Source: Tubulanus polymorphus (Eukaryota; Nemertea; Palaeonemertea; Tubulaniformes; Tubulanidae). Taken from it: a DNA stretch of 64,000 nt. Under the pieces are notes generated by a model. It worked only from the letters and a program-made list of their open reading frames with translations, ran no database searches and was not told the DNA's origin. Every line of letters starts with the position of its first letter. Position 1 is the stretch's first letter. The DNA lies in contig NC_134028.1 in NCBI RefSeq assembly GCF_964204645.1, forward strand, positions 16,421,263 to 16,485,262, in the 5' to 3' direction. This document shows, piece by piece, positions 46,809 to 57,219 of the stretch. Position numbers and translations under genes: made by a program.

Positions 46809-47943
46809 ATGTATCCGAAGTCGTTTGTTCATTACCTTGGTGATAAACTGTTTTCCAATGGTCGTAATGTATATTTGCGAGGTTTAGAAAACTTTCGGGA
46901 TACCCATAGGCGTAACTTGAAGGAAAAATTTGAAACCTCTTATGTCACTGCGAAAAAAACTGAGATCGCAGAATAGCGCGAACATGCAACTGTAGAAGCA
47001 TCAGTTATAGGGTTTTATATGTATGGGAAAAGATAGTGTGTGAGCACGATAGCGGACACTAGATGTGTGCTGGTGCGCACACTGAAGGCAAATGGCTCGA
47101 ATTACAAGAAGGGAGTATGGTGGGAATATAGAACAGCATTTACTACCTATATCTAAAATGTAAGGACTTTTAAGGGATGGTTTGTGTAGTACAGGAGGGA
47201 GTGTCGAGGTAGCAGGGATTGATCATAGCAAATAGGGTAAGGATAGAAGCGGGTGAGGTCAGGGTATAGGAATGTGAAAAATGTACAAAGTAGTATATAA
47301 GTCTTAGGTTTTTGAAGTTAAGATAAAGCAGAAAGATATGTAACACTAAGAAGAGAAAATAAAGAAGCAGTGTGGTCATCATATAAGAAAGACTTGTACG
47401 TGTTGGCCCTTTATATCTCCTTGAGAAAAGAGGAAGATCCAGCAGTACAGCATTAGTTAGAACAACAACAGAGGAGAGTCAGGGGACATAACAGTGGTGG
47501 AGGTAGTAGTCCCATTACAAGTGATGGAAACGTAGTACCATTACATTGGAGGAAATCGTCGTACCATAACACAACGATGCTGGTAAGAAGGACAAACGCG
47601 AAACCCAGATATCGATATTCTGGTTACCAGTTCACTCGACGAAATCAAATCGGCTATCGAGTCGGGCGTATCGACAAAGGAACTAGAAGACTTATATCGT
47701 CACGCGATGTACGAAACTGATGATTTCCTTCAGTTGTGTACCGATTCAATTGGGTACGATATCAGTAATTTGTAACTGAACGTTTCTCAACGATTGCATC
47801 TTTTGTGTAACTACATGAAAAAGAAACTCGTTGACAATGATACATTAAGTAGATCCGTGTGTCCTCTTCAAATTCTTACGACGTCTTTCAAGGAAGAATA
47901 CAAAGATTTGTTTATGAAATCTGCGGGGAACGACGACGATTAA
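46809..47943 (+). pseudogene. Unknown gene family, copy B, split by a solo LTR
   Basis: ATG 46,809 opens MYPKSFVHYLGDKLFSNGRNVYLRG, continuing through NFRDTHRRNLKEKFETSY to KKTEIAE and a TAG. The 581-bp LTR at 46,991-47,571 then interrupts the gene. It resumes with RNPDIDILVTSSLDEIKSAIESG, STKELEDLYRHAMYETDDFLQLCTDSIGYDISNL, a TAA, NVSQRLHLLCNYMKKKLVDND, and VCPLQILTTSFKEEYKDLFMKSAGNDDD with TAA at about 47,941. Relative to copy A, this copy has 12 bp more near SAIES. Preservation of protein-level similarity between copies (many third-position changes) suggests the ancestor was a real protein gene. Confidence 0.5.
46991..47571 (+). mobile_element. Solo LTR copy 1 (581 bp) inside gene copy B
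   Basis: It begins TGTAGAAGCATCAGTTAT and ends CGTACCATAACA, so has TG...CA ends. It is flanked by CAAC at 46,987-46,990 and 47,572-47,575. Copy A of the gene reads catgcaacgatg uninterrupted at the same point, which demonstrates the empty site. The 3' part contains imperfect ~27-bp subrepeats around 'gtagt.ccattaca'. An inverted second copy occupies 49,196-49,731. There is no internal retrotransposon sequence, hence a solo LTR. Confidence 0.75.
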
Positions 47944-48129
47944 ATCTTTCATGTGATAACAATAAAACTCACTTAATTTGGATTTTTTCAATCCGGATTT
48001 TCACTTAATTTGGATGAAAATTTGGTCCATCTAACCTGGAGCAATGTAAACTAACTATTATTCATCATTTAGATTTTACTTGATTCGGGCAGCTCCAGTA
48101 TCTAATCCGAATTAAGTGAGTTCAATTGT

Positions 48130-48235
48130 GTCTGAAAGCGAAAAAAACGTGTAGATAATGGAAATTAAGTAATTCCGTGCGTCCTTTTCAATTTATTACC
48201 ATGTTTTTCAAAGAAGAATACAAAGATAATTCAGG
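48130..48235 (+). pseudogene. Unknown gene family, copy C (C-terminal scrap)
   Basis: The block around 'gtagataatggaaattaagtaattccgtgcgtcc' and 'tttttcaaagaagaatacaaagat' aligns with the C-terminal coding part of copies A and B (VDN...SVCPLQI..FFKEEYKD). Only about 100 bp remain, in broken frame. It shows that at least a third copy stood in this tandem cluster. Confidence 0.45.
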
Positions 48236-48348
48236 CGACAATTTCCTGCAAACATTTGTCACATAATTTTCTTGCTCTAGGCCAAAATTTTTCAGGGTGA
48301 AAACCAGCCTTTTTCTATGATCAATGATCAAACATGGTCTACAATACC

Positions 48349-48860
48349 TAGTTCATTCAAAAACATATTAGATAATGGCGGAAAACTGGAAGGCGAAATG
48401 AGGAGACGTTTTTTTGTGGACTTAATAGGAGCAGTTGATTTCGAAGTGTGGAAAAGGGAAAAAGCCTGGCAGTGATGAATTGCACGAGGTAGCCACGAAT
48501 TTGGTTACAAATTGATAGAACATATATTTTTTTTCTTAGTGAATGATGTAATATTGTTTGATACTATGTCTAGCAAATTTTGCTAAAGATTTTGATACAG
48601 GTGCACGGTAGTTCCTTAAGACTGGTCGGGACTACCAGGCAGCGGTAGTAAAGATATGATGTTAAGATCTACGATACCTATAGTTCGTTCAAAAAGATAT
48701 TAGATAATGACGAAAAACTGGAAGGCGAAATGAGAAGTTTCGGTTTCTGTGGACCCTATGGGAGGAGTTGATTTCGAGATGTGGAACAAAGGGAAAAAGC
48801 CTGGTAGCGATGAATTTCATTTGGAAGGTAGCCACGAATTTTGTTACAAGGTCCCATTGT
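48349..48860 (+). pseudogene. Duplicated unknown coding block (two copies)
   Basis: Two similar stretches, 48,349-48,515 and 48,672-48,860, translate to SFKNILDNGGKLEGEMRR..FVDLIGAVDFEVW and YSSFKKILDNDEKLEGEMR, then (other frame) GGVDFEMWNKGKKPGSDEFHLEGSHEFCYK. They share about 75-80% of positions. The common protein pattern suggests another exon or gene of the same cluster, placed after the C-terminal part of copies B and C. The family is not recognised. Both copies have stops. Confidence 0.4.
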
Positions 48861-49055
48861 TTATAGGGTTCCTCCGGATCAGGGAATTTTCTCATGGATA
48901 TCGAAATATAATCTATGAATACATGTATTGAAGATTTCTTAGTCTTGAGACAATTTTCTCAAAGTCTGAAAAAATTTTGCAGTAATCTGAATTTCAGCTC
49001 GGGAAATTTTATTCGTAGATAAGAGAAATATCAGGGAATTTTGAAGGAACTCTGT

Positions 49056-49175
49056 GTGCATGAATACTTCGGTGATGAACTGATTTCCGATATCATTTAG
49101 CCTGGTTTAGAATTGTGGGGATACACAAAAGTGTGACTTGAAAATAAAAGAGAAAAATATAGCTGCAAAGCAGCG
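49056..49175 (+). pseudogene. Unknown gene family, copy D (N-terminal scrap)
   Basis: 'ttcggtgatgaactgatttccgatat' and 'gggatacacaaaagtgtgacttg' align with the N-terminal exon of copies A and B (YLGDELIS...RGF...GDT.R.NL). The copy ends shortly before the solo LTR at 49,196. Frames are broken. It marks the downstream limit of the cluster. Confidence 0.4.
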
Positions 49176-49195
49176 ATGACGGATTTTCTGGAAAG

Positions 49196-49731
49196 TATAA
49201 TGGTACTACGATTTCCACCAATTGTAATGGGACTACCACTTCAACCACTGTTATGTCACCTAGTTCTTCTCACTAAATGCTGTGCCGTGGATCTTCTATT
49301 GAACTGGTTCCTTTCGCTGACCTCTCTCCCTCTCCCTCTCCCTCTCCCTCTCCCTCTCCCTCTCCCTCTCCCCGTACTCTCTTTTGTACTCTCCTGAACC
49401 AAAAATATACTTATAGACTTATATACTATTTGGTACATTCTTTACATTCCTATACCATGATCTCAACCGCTTCTAACATCACCCTATTTGGTATTATCAA
49501 TCCCTGCTACTTCCATTCTACTCCCTCCTTTACTACACTTATCATGCCTTAAAAGTCCTTACATATTAAATATAGTTGCTAAATGTTGCTCTTTCTTATC
49601 AACATACTCCCTCCTTGTAACCCGAGTCATTTGCATTCAGTGTGCGCACCAGCACACGTCTAGAATGCACTATCGTGATCACACACTATCATTTCCCATA
49701 GACATAAAACCCCATAACTATTGCTTCAACA
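49196..49731 (-). mobile_element. Solo LTR copy 2 (536 bp), inverted relative to copy 1
   Basis: On the minus strand it starts TGTTGAAGCAATAGTTATGG and ends TAGTACCATTATA, matching copy 1 along its length, including the 'gtgtgctggtgcgcacactga' block. Flanks AAAG at 49,192-49,195 and 49,732-49,735 form a 4-bp target duplication, the same size as for copy 1. The terminal CA has become TA. A (ccctct)n expansion at 49,325-49,371 is present only in this copy. Confidence 0.75.
49325..49371. repeat. CCCTCT hexanucleotide microsatellite
   Basis: About eight units of a polypyrimidine hexamer lie inside the solo LTR. Copy 1 of the LTR lacks the expansion, so it arose after the two copies diverged. The open frames reading SPSPSP or RGRGRG here are artefacts of the repeat. 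Confidence 0.9.
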
Positions 49732-49735
49732 AAAG

Positions 49736-51059
49736 CCATTTAGGTTGATAGGAATTGTGGTAAATTGAAAAACCGATACATAAAATCTTTATTACTGTAT
49801 AAATCAATGATATGCTTCGTAAATATGATGTATAAAATAAATTTGAATTTGAATTAAATTTGAACATGAGAAATAAGCATGACTTGTGTTTTTTCCACTT
49901 GTCTACTCGTCTCTTGTTAACAGTTCCAGGGTTACAATCAAATCCAAATTGGCTAAAAAGTACATAGGACTAAATGAAATGAACTGTTAGTCGCTGCAAA
50001 CTATTCCAGTGTTATGTCTATCTGTTGAATCACTTTGTTTGAGTTGAAAGAATCAGATCTTTTATGGTGTAACATCGGTCGAAGAGATATATCTTGGTGT
50101 TGACTGTCCTTGACCATTTAACTTCATGTGTTTGACATTGGAATCATCATCATACCCATTTGAACTGAAAAATATCATACAACATGAAAACCTACACTAC
50201 ATGTATACAGTAATCAAACTTTCACCGATGTTGGATGTTTGAAAGAACGTTGGGCTTATTTCAGTATTCTAAAGCAGGAAATAATAAGCCCAATCGATAG
50301 GCCCTATTCCCATTGGTACAATTGTATAATGCGTACAGCTGTACCGTACACTTATCAGTCAAGATTGGAAAAATCGGTATATCAAACCTACGTACAGCAG
50401 AATGTACAGGCCTACAATGCTGTCTGGTATACAAGCCGTCACCAAATGAACGTTTTGGATCTAGGTTTGACTATTAATGTCAGCAGGTCAAAGAAGGCCT
50501 GAGTAAAATTTAATTGCATTGCTCAAACGCTTTTCTGCGTGTGAATACCTCACTGTATTGTTTTAATAGGCATGGTAGGCTTATCGTACTCACTTAATAC
50601 TCAAAACGCTGTTGTTACCAGTACGTGACTGTATGGTGAATTGCACAGGTTAGCCGTATGTGAGTGCGTTGATGCTCTGATTTGCAATATTGGGATTCGA
50701 AAGCAAACGAAAAAAAAAATCCAGCTGTAGTCCAGTGATTTACCCATTGAGCCAACGAACGTAACTGCAGGGTGGATGAAAGTTGATTTACAAATAGCCT
50801 TACCTAACCCAAACCCTATTCTTTCACGCAAGCGAGTATGTAGATTATATGAACTCACGTACAGTTGACTGCGGAGATCACCGTATAGTCACGTAACAAC
50901 TTCGTACTTAAAATGGTATTGGCTACTATAATAGGCCTATAGACAAATAAATACCGGTAGGCTTTCTTGTCTTCCACACTTCACAACCGGGCCCAAGTAT
51001 AGTATACTATGAAAATAGTGCAGATATTAACGCGCATGAGTTTATAATATACCTGTAAT
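49736..51059. other. Non-coding stretch
   Basis: The text 'ataaatttgaatttgaattaaatttgaa' at 49,838-49,865 resembles a LINE/SINE 3' end. A tRNA-like block at 50,691-50,762 is listed separately. The 87-codon frame at 50,239-50,502 shows no recognisable domain. Confidence 0.4.
50691..50762 (-). repeat. tRNA-like block, probable SINE head or tRNA pseudogene
   Basis: On the minus strand TGGCTCAATGGG fits the RNA polymerase III A-box consensus exactly. About 45 bp downstream, CTTTCGAATCC fits the B-box at nine of eleven positions. Between them lies a poly-T run that would stop polymerase III, so no functional tRNA is made. The T-arm does not pair well. A degraded tRNA-derived SINE is most likely. 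Confidence 0.4.
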
Positions 51060-51340
51060 TATAAAAAGAGGCGTAATATACAAAAATTGAACAGGTTTGC
51101 AAGTCTACGAGAATACACTACGTAAAAGGGGGTGGACACGAGGTCTACAGGTTGACTGGTTAACTGGAATACACTGATGAGGGGTAGTGAACAAAAGTTG
51201 AACAGGTTTACTGGTCTACGAGCATAGATTAGGTAAAAGGGGGTGGACACGAGGTCTACAGGTTGACTGGTCAACTTGCATGTGGCTGATGAGAAATGGG
51301 ATACACAAGTTGAACAGGTTTACAGGTCTACGATTCGCCA
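51060..51340. repeat. 111-bp tandem repeat, ~2.5 copies
   Basis: The block gggggtggacacgaggtctac begins at 51,128 and again at 51,239. 'gttgaacaggtttac' flanks recur on the same period. The minus-strand frames reading SQPVDLVSTPFY twice reflect the in-frame period of 37 codons, not a gene. Confidence 0.8.
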
Positions 51341-51574
51341 ATAGGTACACAAGGTAAACAGGTAAACTAGCATACATTGACGCCGCCAATTCTTGGCAGG
51401 TACACGGGTGATCAGACAGATGCAGTAAACAACACAAAAGATCCAATACTGGTTAGTTTTTTCGGTGACAAAAAAGCCCAAAAAGCAAACAAAATATAGG
51501 TGCTTGACCCAGTCTTGATACAGGTCAACATTACATTACATTACGTGTATTAAACCCGGGAACTGGAAAACAAA

Positions 51575-51990
51575 GAAATTGGGTGTTTGGCTTGTGTCAG
51601 CGAGGTACTCGTAATTTGGATTGCGCATAGTAATCATCGCGTTCTGCAAATACGCTACTGCCCGTTATTCATCGAAAACTGGGGCTACTGTGTTCTCAGA
51701 TATGTGGGCTTCGTATAATAGCCTCACGAAATTAAGATACAAGTATGGTACAGTGAATCACTCGTAGGAATTCAAAAGTGCGAAGGGCGTATATACCAAT
51801 AGAAGGTATTTGGGGCCATGTTAAGGGGGATATCAAAAAGCGCCATGGTTGTTTGTCCAGTGAGCTGCCTTTATACTTAGAAGAGTACTATATGTACCGT
51901 TATCGTTTTGGTAGCAAAAATGGTGATGTATATATTACAAGCTGCTTGATGATATCTCAAGCCAGTACCCTGTGTAATAAACATTATTTT
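51575..51990 (+). pseudogene. IS1595/ISXO2-like (Merlin-type) transposase relic
   Basis: Across three frames the text reads WVFGLCQRGTRNLDCA (51,580), SANTLLPVIHRK (51,640), GATVFSDMWASYNSL (51,685, with a catalytic Asp in SDMW), YGTVNHS, and then IEGIWGHVKGDIKKRHG with YLEEYYMYRYRFG (51,790-51,915). These are the ordered motifs of the DDE transposase family DDE_Tnp_IS1595, whose animal members are the Merlin elements. Two frameshifts and at least three stops are present, and the N-terminal third with the first Asp is absent. The frame ends at TAA about 51,994. No terminal inverted repeats were located around it. Confidence 0.75.
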
Positions 51991-53287
51991 GAATAAACGA
52001 AACATTCTGATACACCAATAATCGTCCCCTTCTTTCAATTTCTTTTTAACTTTTCAATTCTTTTTTGGTGGTGGATTTTTTAAGCAGGTTGACAGGTCTA
52101 CATTTCATTACCGGTTATTGGCTAAATTTGACGTTCAGACCTGTTGATCTGAGATCGAATAATACAGGACCGAATATCTACTTTTTCAACTTACGCATTG
52201 CACTATTTCGTCGTATATTACACTTGGGCCCACAACCAAACCCACTGAACAACCAGTATATTTTAGTCCCAGTACGCACCAACCGGCACAGGCCTAACAC
52301 TGTCAACTGTGTGTCGTGTAGTAGTAGGCTATCGTAATCACCTGATACTTTTCTGTCGTTTGTTTTCTCTCTGAGTCGAACCGAGTTGATCAATTCAAAG
52401 TTTATTCATTGACGCTTTGGTTACGGGAACAGATCAGCATTATACATAAATGAAATAACCGGAATAACAAGAAATCAATAATATGAAAGAGGTAACAAAC
52501 TTAACTTAATAGTTTATCCATCACTTTCCATGAAACAAAACAATTCACGAAAGCCATTGAGAATTCGAATAGCATCGATGATGGTCATACTATTATTGTC
52601 CAATAATTGTACCGATTTTAGAACTGCAATCGTTATGTTTACATAGACATCCATTTACTTTGTAGATAATAAACGTGAGTGGTGTTTTGAAATCGGTAGG
52701 TACAAGCTCTGAGAAGTAAAGTATACAGGACCTAACGTCGAGGGGCTTGAAACGTTATAATTTTCCATTCACCAGTTTAAAAAGTACGTACGACTCTTTT
52801 CGATCCACAAGCATTCGTCAAATATAATGAAAAAGAAGTAAATTCATTTGTTGATGTAGTACCATATACATTGAGCAAACTCGCGATTTATGAATTTGTC
52901 TCTCCAATGGCTACATCCAATCAATTATCCCATGACCTTATCATAATACAACAACTATCGTATAGAATTTCTCAAATAGTCAAAGTATCACGATATTTAC
53001 CTAAAAACCGTTGTAATCCAATAATGACGACTACACGAAATAGGATGTCCACTGATTGAGTGACAATTGACTGATCGGAAAACTGATATGATATGTTAAT
53101 GATCCCTTCCGAAAGTATACCTTCAGTCGAAAATGAAGGAAAATGTAATATGGCAAGCCATAAGTAGGCATCGTCTCGGAATTTAGGCAAAAGTTACACA
53201 AACAAGATGACAAGATCTTAATTCCGATAGACTCACTTTTGCTAACGAAATGGAGGATCGAGATAATCGATTGAACGTCATCCTAAG
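51991..53287. other. Non-coding stretch, nothing recognised
   Basis: Only short frames without recognisable motifs occur here. No repeats or terminal inverted repeats were found. Confidence 0.4.
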
Positions 53288-53414
53288 TCGGTTCCCGAAC
53301 TTCGCTGAAAAAGCTGAAAATAAAACGCTGAAATTTCAGGGAATTCCCGAAAAACGCCGAAATTCCAAATTCCAGGGAATTCCCTAAAAACGCAGGAATC
53401 GTGCTAGGAACCGA
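53288..53414 (+). repeat. Short TCGGTTCC-ended element, copy 1 (127 bp)
   Basis: It starts TCGGTTCC and ends GGAACCGA, an 8-bp perfect terminal inverted repeat. Inside are repeated 'cgctgaaatttcag', 'gggaattccc' and 'gaaaaacgc' blocks, several of them palindromic. A second, inverted copy is at 56,380-56,490. No target duplication is evident. It is possibly a very small MITE. Confidence 0.55.
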
Positions 53415-53539
53415 CGTTTAGAAAATTTTTCTGGGCCCGGTGTCTGCTGCCAAGTCCTTAACCGTGCTTTAGTCTTTACTAACTTTTCGGGTTATAAAGA
53501 TATGCCTGTAAGGTCGTCATCTTCGGCTCTCATTCACAT

Positions 53540-54552
53540 TTTCAACTGGCATTAGACCACAATTAGGTTAGTAGCTCGACGATGTGTATAACCGGATCCC
53601 AAAATAGTACCTAGAGTGAAGAAGAGGTCCCCCATAAATGTTGCCATTATTTCTGCAAATGGGATAGGTACAAACTTCGGTTATATGTATGAAATCCATT
53701 GATCCTGAGAGACAGACTGATGATGAAATAAGGGATTCCCTGGACTTTTTTGCTTGGAGTAAGGGTACCAAACACGGTGGGGATTCCCTTGCACATTGAT
53801 ATTGATGAGATATTGGGCTCGGATGTACTGGCATATCTGTACTGGGATACCTCTCCTTTCTCAAGGTTTGATAATTTCAAAAGTTAGGTTGGGTATGTGG
53901 GGCGGAAACCACTTCAATGCGTAGCTATGATGCTGGCCTAAGAGCAATAAGCAGGATTTCCCCTGAATTTACGCGCTTATATATGAACTAAACTCTAGAA
54001 TTTCTTGTTTTTACTATAGGATATAGAAGATTTTGGAATATTGGTCTGAGCTCAACTGGCATCAGGCCACAATTAATAGGTTAGTAGCTCGAAGATGCGT
54101 AGGGCCAGACCGGACCCCCAAAAATAGTAGCTTGAGTGAAGAAGAGGTCCCCCGTAAATGTTGCCATAATTTCGGCAAATGGGATAGGTAACGAATTTCG
54201 GTTATATGTATGAATCCATTGGTCCTGAGAGGCAGAATGATGAAAAATGGAATTTCCTGGACCTCTTTTTGCTCGGAGTATGGATACCAAACACGAAGGG
54301 GCATTCGGCTCGGATGTACTGGCATACCTGTACTGGGATACCCCACCTTTCTAAAGGTTTTTTTATTTCAAAAGTTAGGTTGGGTAGGCCTATGTGGGGC
54401 AAAAACCACTTCAATGCGTCGCTTAGATGCTGGCCTATGCCATAAGCAGGATTTCCCCTGAATTTACGCGCTTATAGATGAAATTCTTATGTTCCTTATT
54501 TTTACTATATTATAGGATATAGAAGATTTTGGAATAGTGGCCTGAGCTCAAC
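53540..54552. repeat. ~510-bp tandem duplication
   Basis: The unit from 'tcaactggcattagaccac' (about 53,540) recurs from 54,051 as 'tcaactggcatcaggccac', and both copies end in 'gatatagaagattttggaatagt.g.ctgagctcaact'. Divergence is several percent with small indels, so the duplication is older than the 12-kb one. Short minus-strand frames in both copies differ and frame is not conserved, which argues against coding. Confidence 0.85.
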
Positions 54553-56379
54553 TTTTGATCGATTGATGGAGGACTTAATTTCCGTGACAAGAATCTTCCG
54601 GAATCCTCAGTTGTATCAAGAGGAACAATATTTGTTCAGGACACACTGTATGACATTATACTTACTAGTCAAAAACTAGTTCATCAAAACTACATCAGTT
54701 CCAAAAACAACCATCATGCTTCCACAAAATGGAAAATTGGATAAATAACATTTTACTTCATTTATTTACATTTCATTTGTCTGTGCATCATGATATAAAT
54801 TTTTGTTATTGTTTTATGTGCATGTACCCGTATGAGCTAACAAAGAACTTTTCACTTAATTTGAACAAATTCTTAACAACAGTAATTCAAATTCTCAATA
54901 GTATTTCTTATTGTTTGGTAATTCCTTGCAACTTCTCATTTCCACGTTTCATACAAGAGTTGAATGAAAGTACAGTTAGGCTGAACCTGACAACCCATAA
55001 TGAGTGCTAGCATCGAAATTTGATTATTTCGATTTTATTTTCGGTGTCATTGAAATTCGTAAAAAAAGGTTCAACTATCATTGTACTCAGCTTAGCTTCG
55101 ATTGGGTTTCATATATCTACATTTTCTACAAGGAGGAGCCTTAAAGGGTCGTCCCCGGTAGAGGTCAAAACTTGGTTTACTTTCTCAACTTGCTGGAGAC
55201 TACCATCTGCATGCCTCGATTTGTCTGGCCTATGAGAGTCGAACAACATTTCCCCATACATAGGCTTGGCTTTAGTGTAGGCTAGGCACCACACATTGTG
55301 GAATAACTGGAACTCTTAACTCTGAAAATTAAACGAGTCAACAAGAAAGATCCAATAATTGAACGTTTATCTAACTATTATAATTAACAGCTTGAAATAT
55401 ACATTAAACATTGTGCAAGAGTACACAAAAGAAATCAGTTCTATATTTTATCCAAATCAAGCGTTAAAGCCACAGATTCGCTTAGCTTGGGCTTGAATTC
55501 TGGTTTTAAGCTTCCTATTCTATTGAAATCCCTTCGGTTACCTCGGAATATCGCTTAGCTCTTAAAGACTACAAATTTGGTCCCAGGAAACCAAGTAAAG
55601 CGGGGTACTACTGTACATCAACTGTTGACTTATTTTTCTCTGGTTGAATCAAGTTATTACTGAAATAGCGTTCGTTTTATTTTTTGAAATTGTGTCGTTT
55701 AGCTATCCTGCTGCAAATTTCACAGTTGAAGTTCACTGGTGGCATCTGATTGCATGAAATATAATCAATGATACAAGAAGTCTTTTCTCGGTATCTGTAT
55801 GTCCATCTAAGCAAATCAACTTGGCCTATGATTCCTCCTTTTATAGATAGTCTAAAAATAAGAATTGATACATTTTTTCTAACCGATGGTATGTCATTGC
55901 TATAAAAAACCTAATGATTTTCTCACCACAGGAAATAAATTATTCGCAATTGTTAAATCCATTCCATGCGCACGATGAATTAGAAAGAAATTAAGTAAGA
56001 TCTCTTTTGTCCAAGAGCCGCATCATCATTACAACTAGCTATCATATTTAACTTACCTCCAGTCTCCAACAGAGTATACCACAGTCGCCCATAGTCATAC
56101 GTGACATGTTGACAAAAGAAAAGTGGCTCTCATGATCATATTTTATATACATTCGAAATGTTCAAATAAGATTTTTTCGGATTGTAGAAGTAAACTACAT
56201 TCTTGAAATATTCAGCATAGTGTTTAAAGTTGGCTTGTACGGTTGTGATAGGGTTTTGATAGGTTTTCATACTCCACACATACTGTCTATGCATGTCTCT
56301 ACAACCAAAAATTAGGTAAAGCAATGGTTCAGGACTCGGTAGCGGTCCCGGCCCGTAAGAAAATTCAAAACGTCTATTG
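54553..56379. other. Non-coding stretch, nothing recognised
   Basis: The longest frame, 93 codons at 54,729-55,010, has no recognisable domain. No tandem array or terminal repeats were found. Confidence 0.4.
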
Positions 56380-56490
56380 TCGGTTCCTAGCGTGATTTCA
56401 GCGTTTTTCGGGAATACCCTGAAATTTCAGCGTTTTTCGAAAACTCTGAAATTTCAGCGTTTCAGCTTTTCAGCGAAGTTCAGGAACCGA
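56380..56490 (-). repeat. Short TCGGTTCC-ended element, copy 2 (111 bp), inverted
   Basis: It starts TCGGTTCC and ends GGAACCGA, with internal 'ctgaaatttcagcg' and 'tttttcg' blocks. It corresponds to the element at 53,288-53,414 in reverse orientation: the end 'agcgaagttcaggaaccg' mirrors the start of copy 1. The two copies bracket 3 kb. Confidence 0.55.
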
Positions 56491-57219
56491 TCTTTAGTTC
56501 CCTTGATAACATCAAAAATGTGTCGAAGGTGCCTCAAGTCGGCCAACCTAATTGTGACGTGACCAATTTTTGGACTACATACGCGGCTGCAATGAAAACT
56601 GTTACAAATAGATCGAATACTAAGACAACGCATTGTACGGTTTTCAAAACGTCCCAAAAAGATGGATTCCATCTACGAGTGAACAAACGAAACCACGGTA
56701 ACTGGTGAAAATTGAACGCAGTAGCCAGCTGGTACTTCCAAATGGGCTAAAAATTGAGTAATTTCAATCAAACAGATCGCTCTTTCATTAAAGGTACATG
56801 TATATTTGAAGACACTGGACATGTAACCCCTCAGAGGCATGTGGTATAGCTTTAGTATTTAAAAAGACAATACCTGTTCATAGTCATCTAAGCCATGCCT
56901 TTGTTTGTTTCGAAGTGTCCTTTTGGTTAGATAAATAGCTGGAAGAAAATGAGATACATTGTCATTCCGTTATATCGAGATTAAACGTGTTAGCGTTGTG
57001 TTAATCGATTTGTTGAATGTATTCAAGCCACTTCAAACCCTGCATAACGGCGTAACTAGCAACTGGGATCGATTGATAGTTACCTGTCTTCTAGCAATCT
57101 AAACAAACCTAAAGCAGAATCATTAATAATTTGTTGTCAGTTTAACATTCAACGCAGTCTCAAATGTTTTGTGACTTTCTCAAAATGTATCAAAAATTTA
57201 AGTAATTTTTAGTTCATAA

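Noticed and set aside
49256-49438. Arg-Gly or Ser-Pro repeat proteins
   Set aside because: They are translations of the CCCTCT microsatellite inside a solo LTR.
53568-54461. Several overlapping 70-98 codon frames
   Set aside because: They lie in both copies of the 510-bp tandem duplication, but frames are not conserved between the copies.
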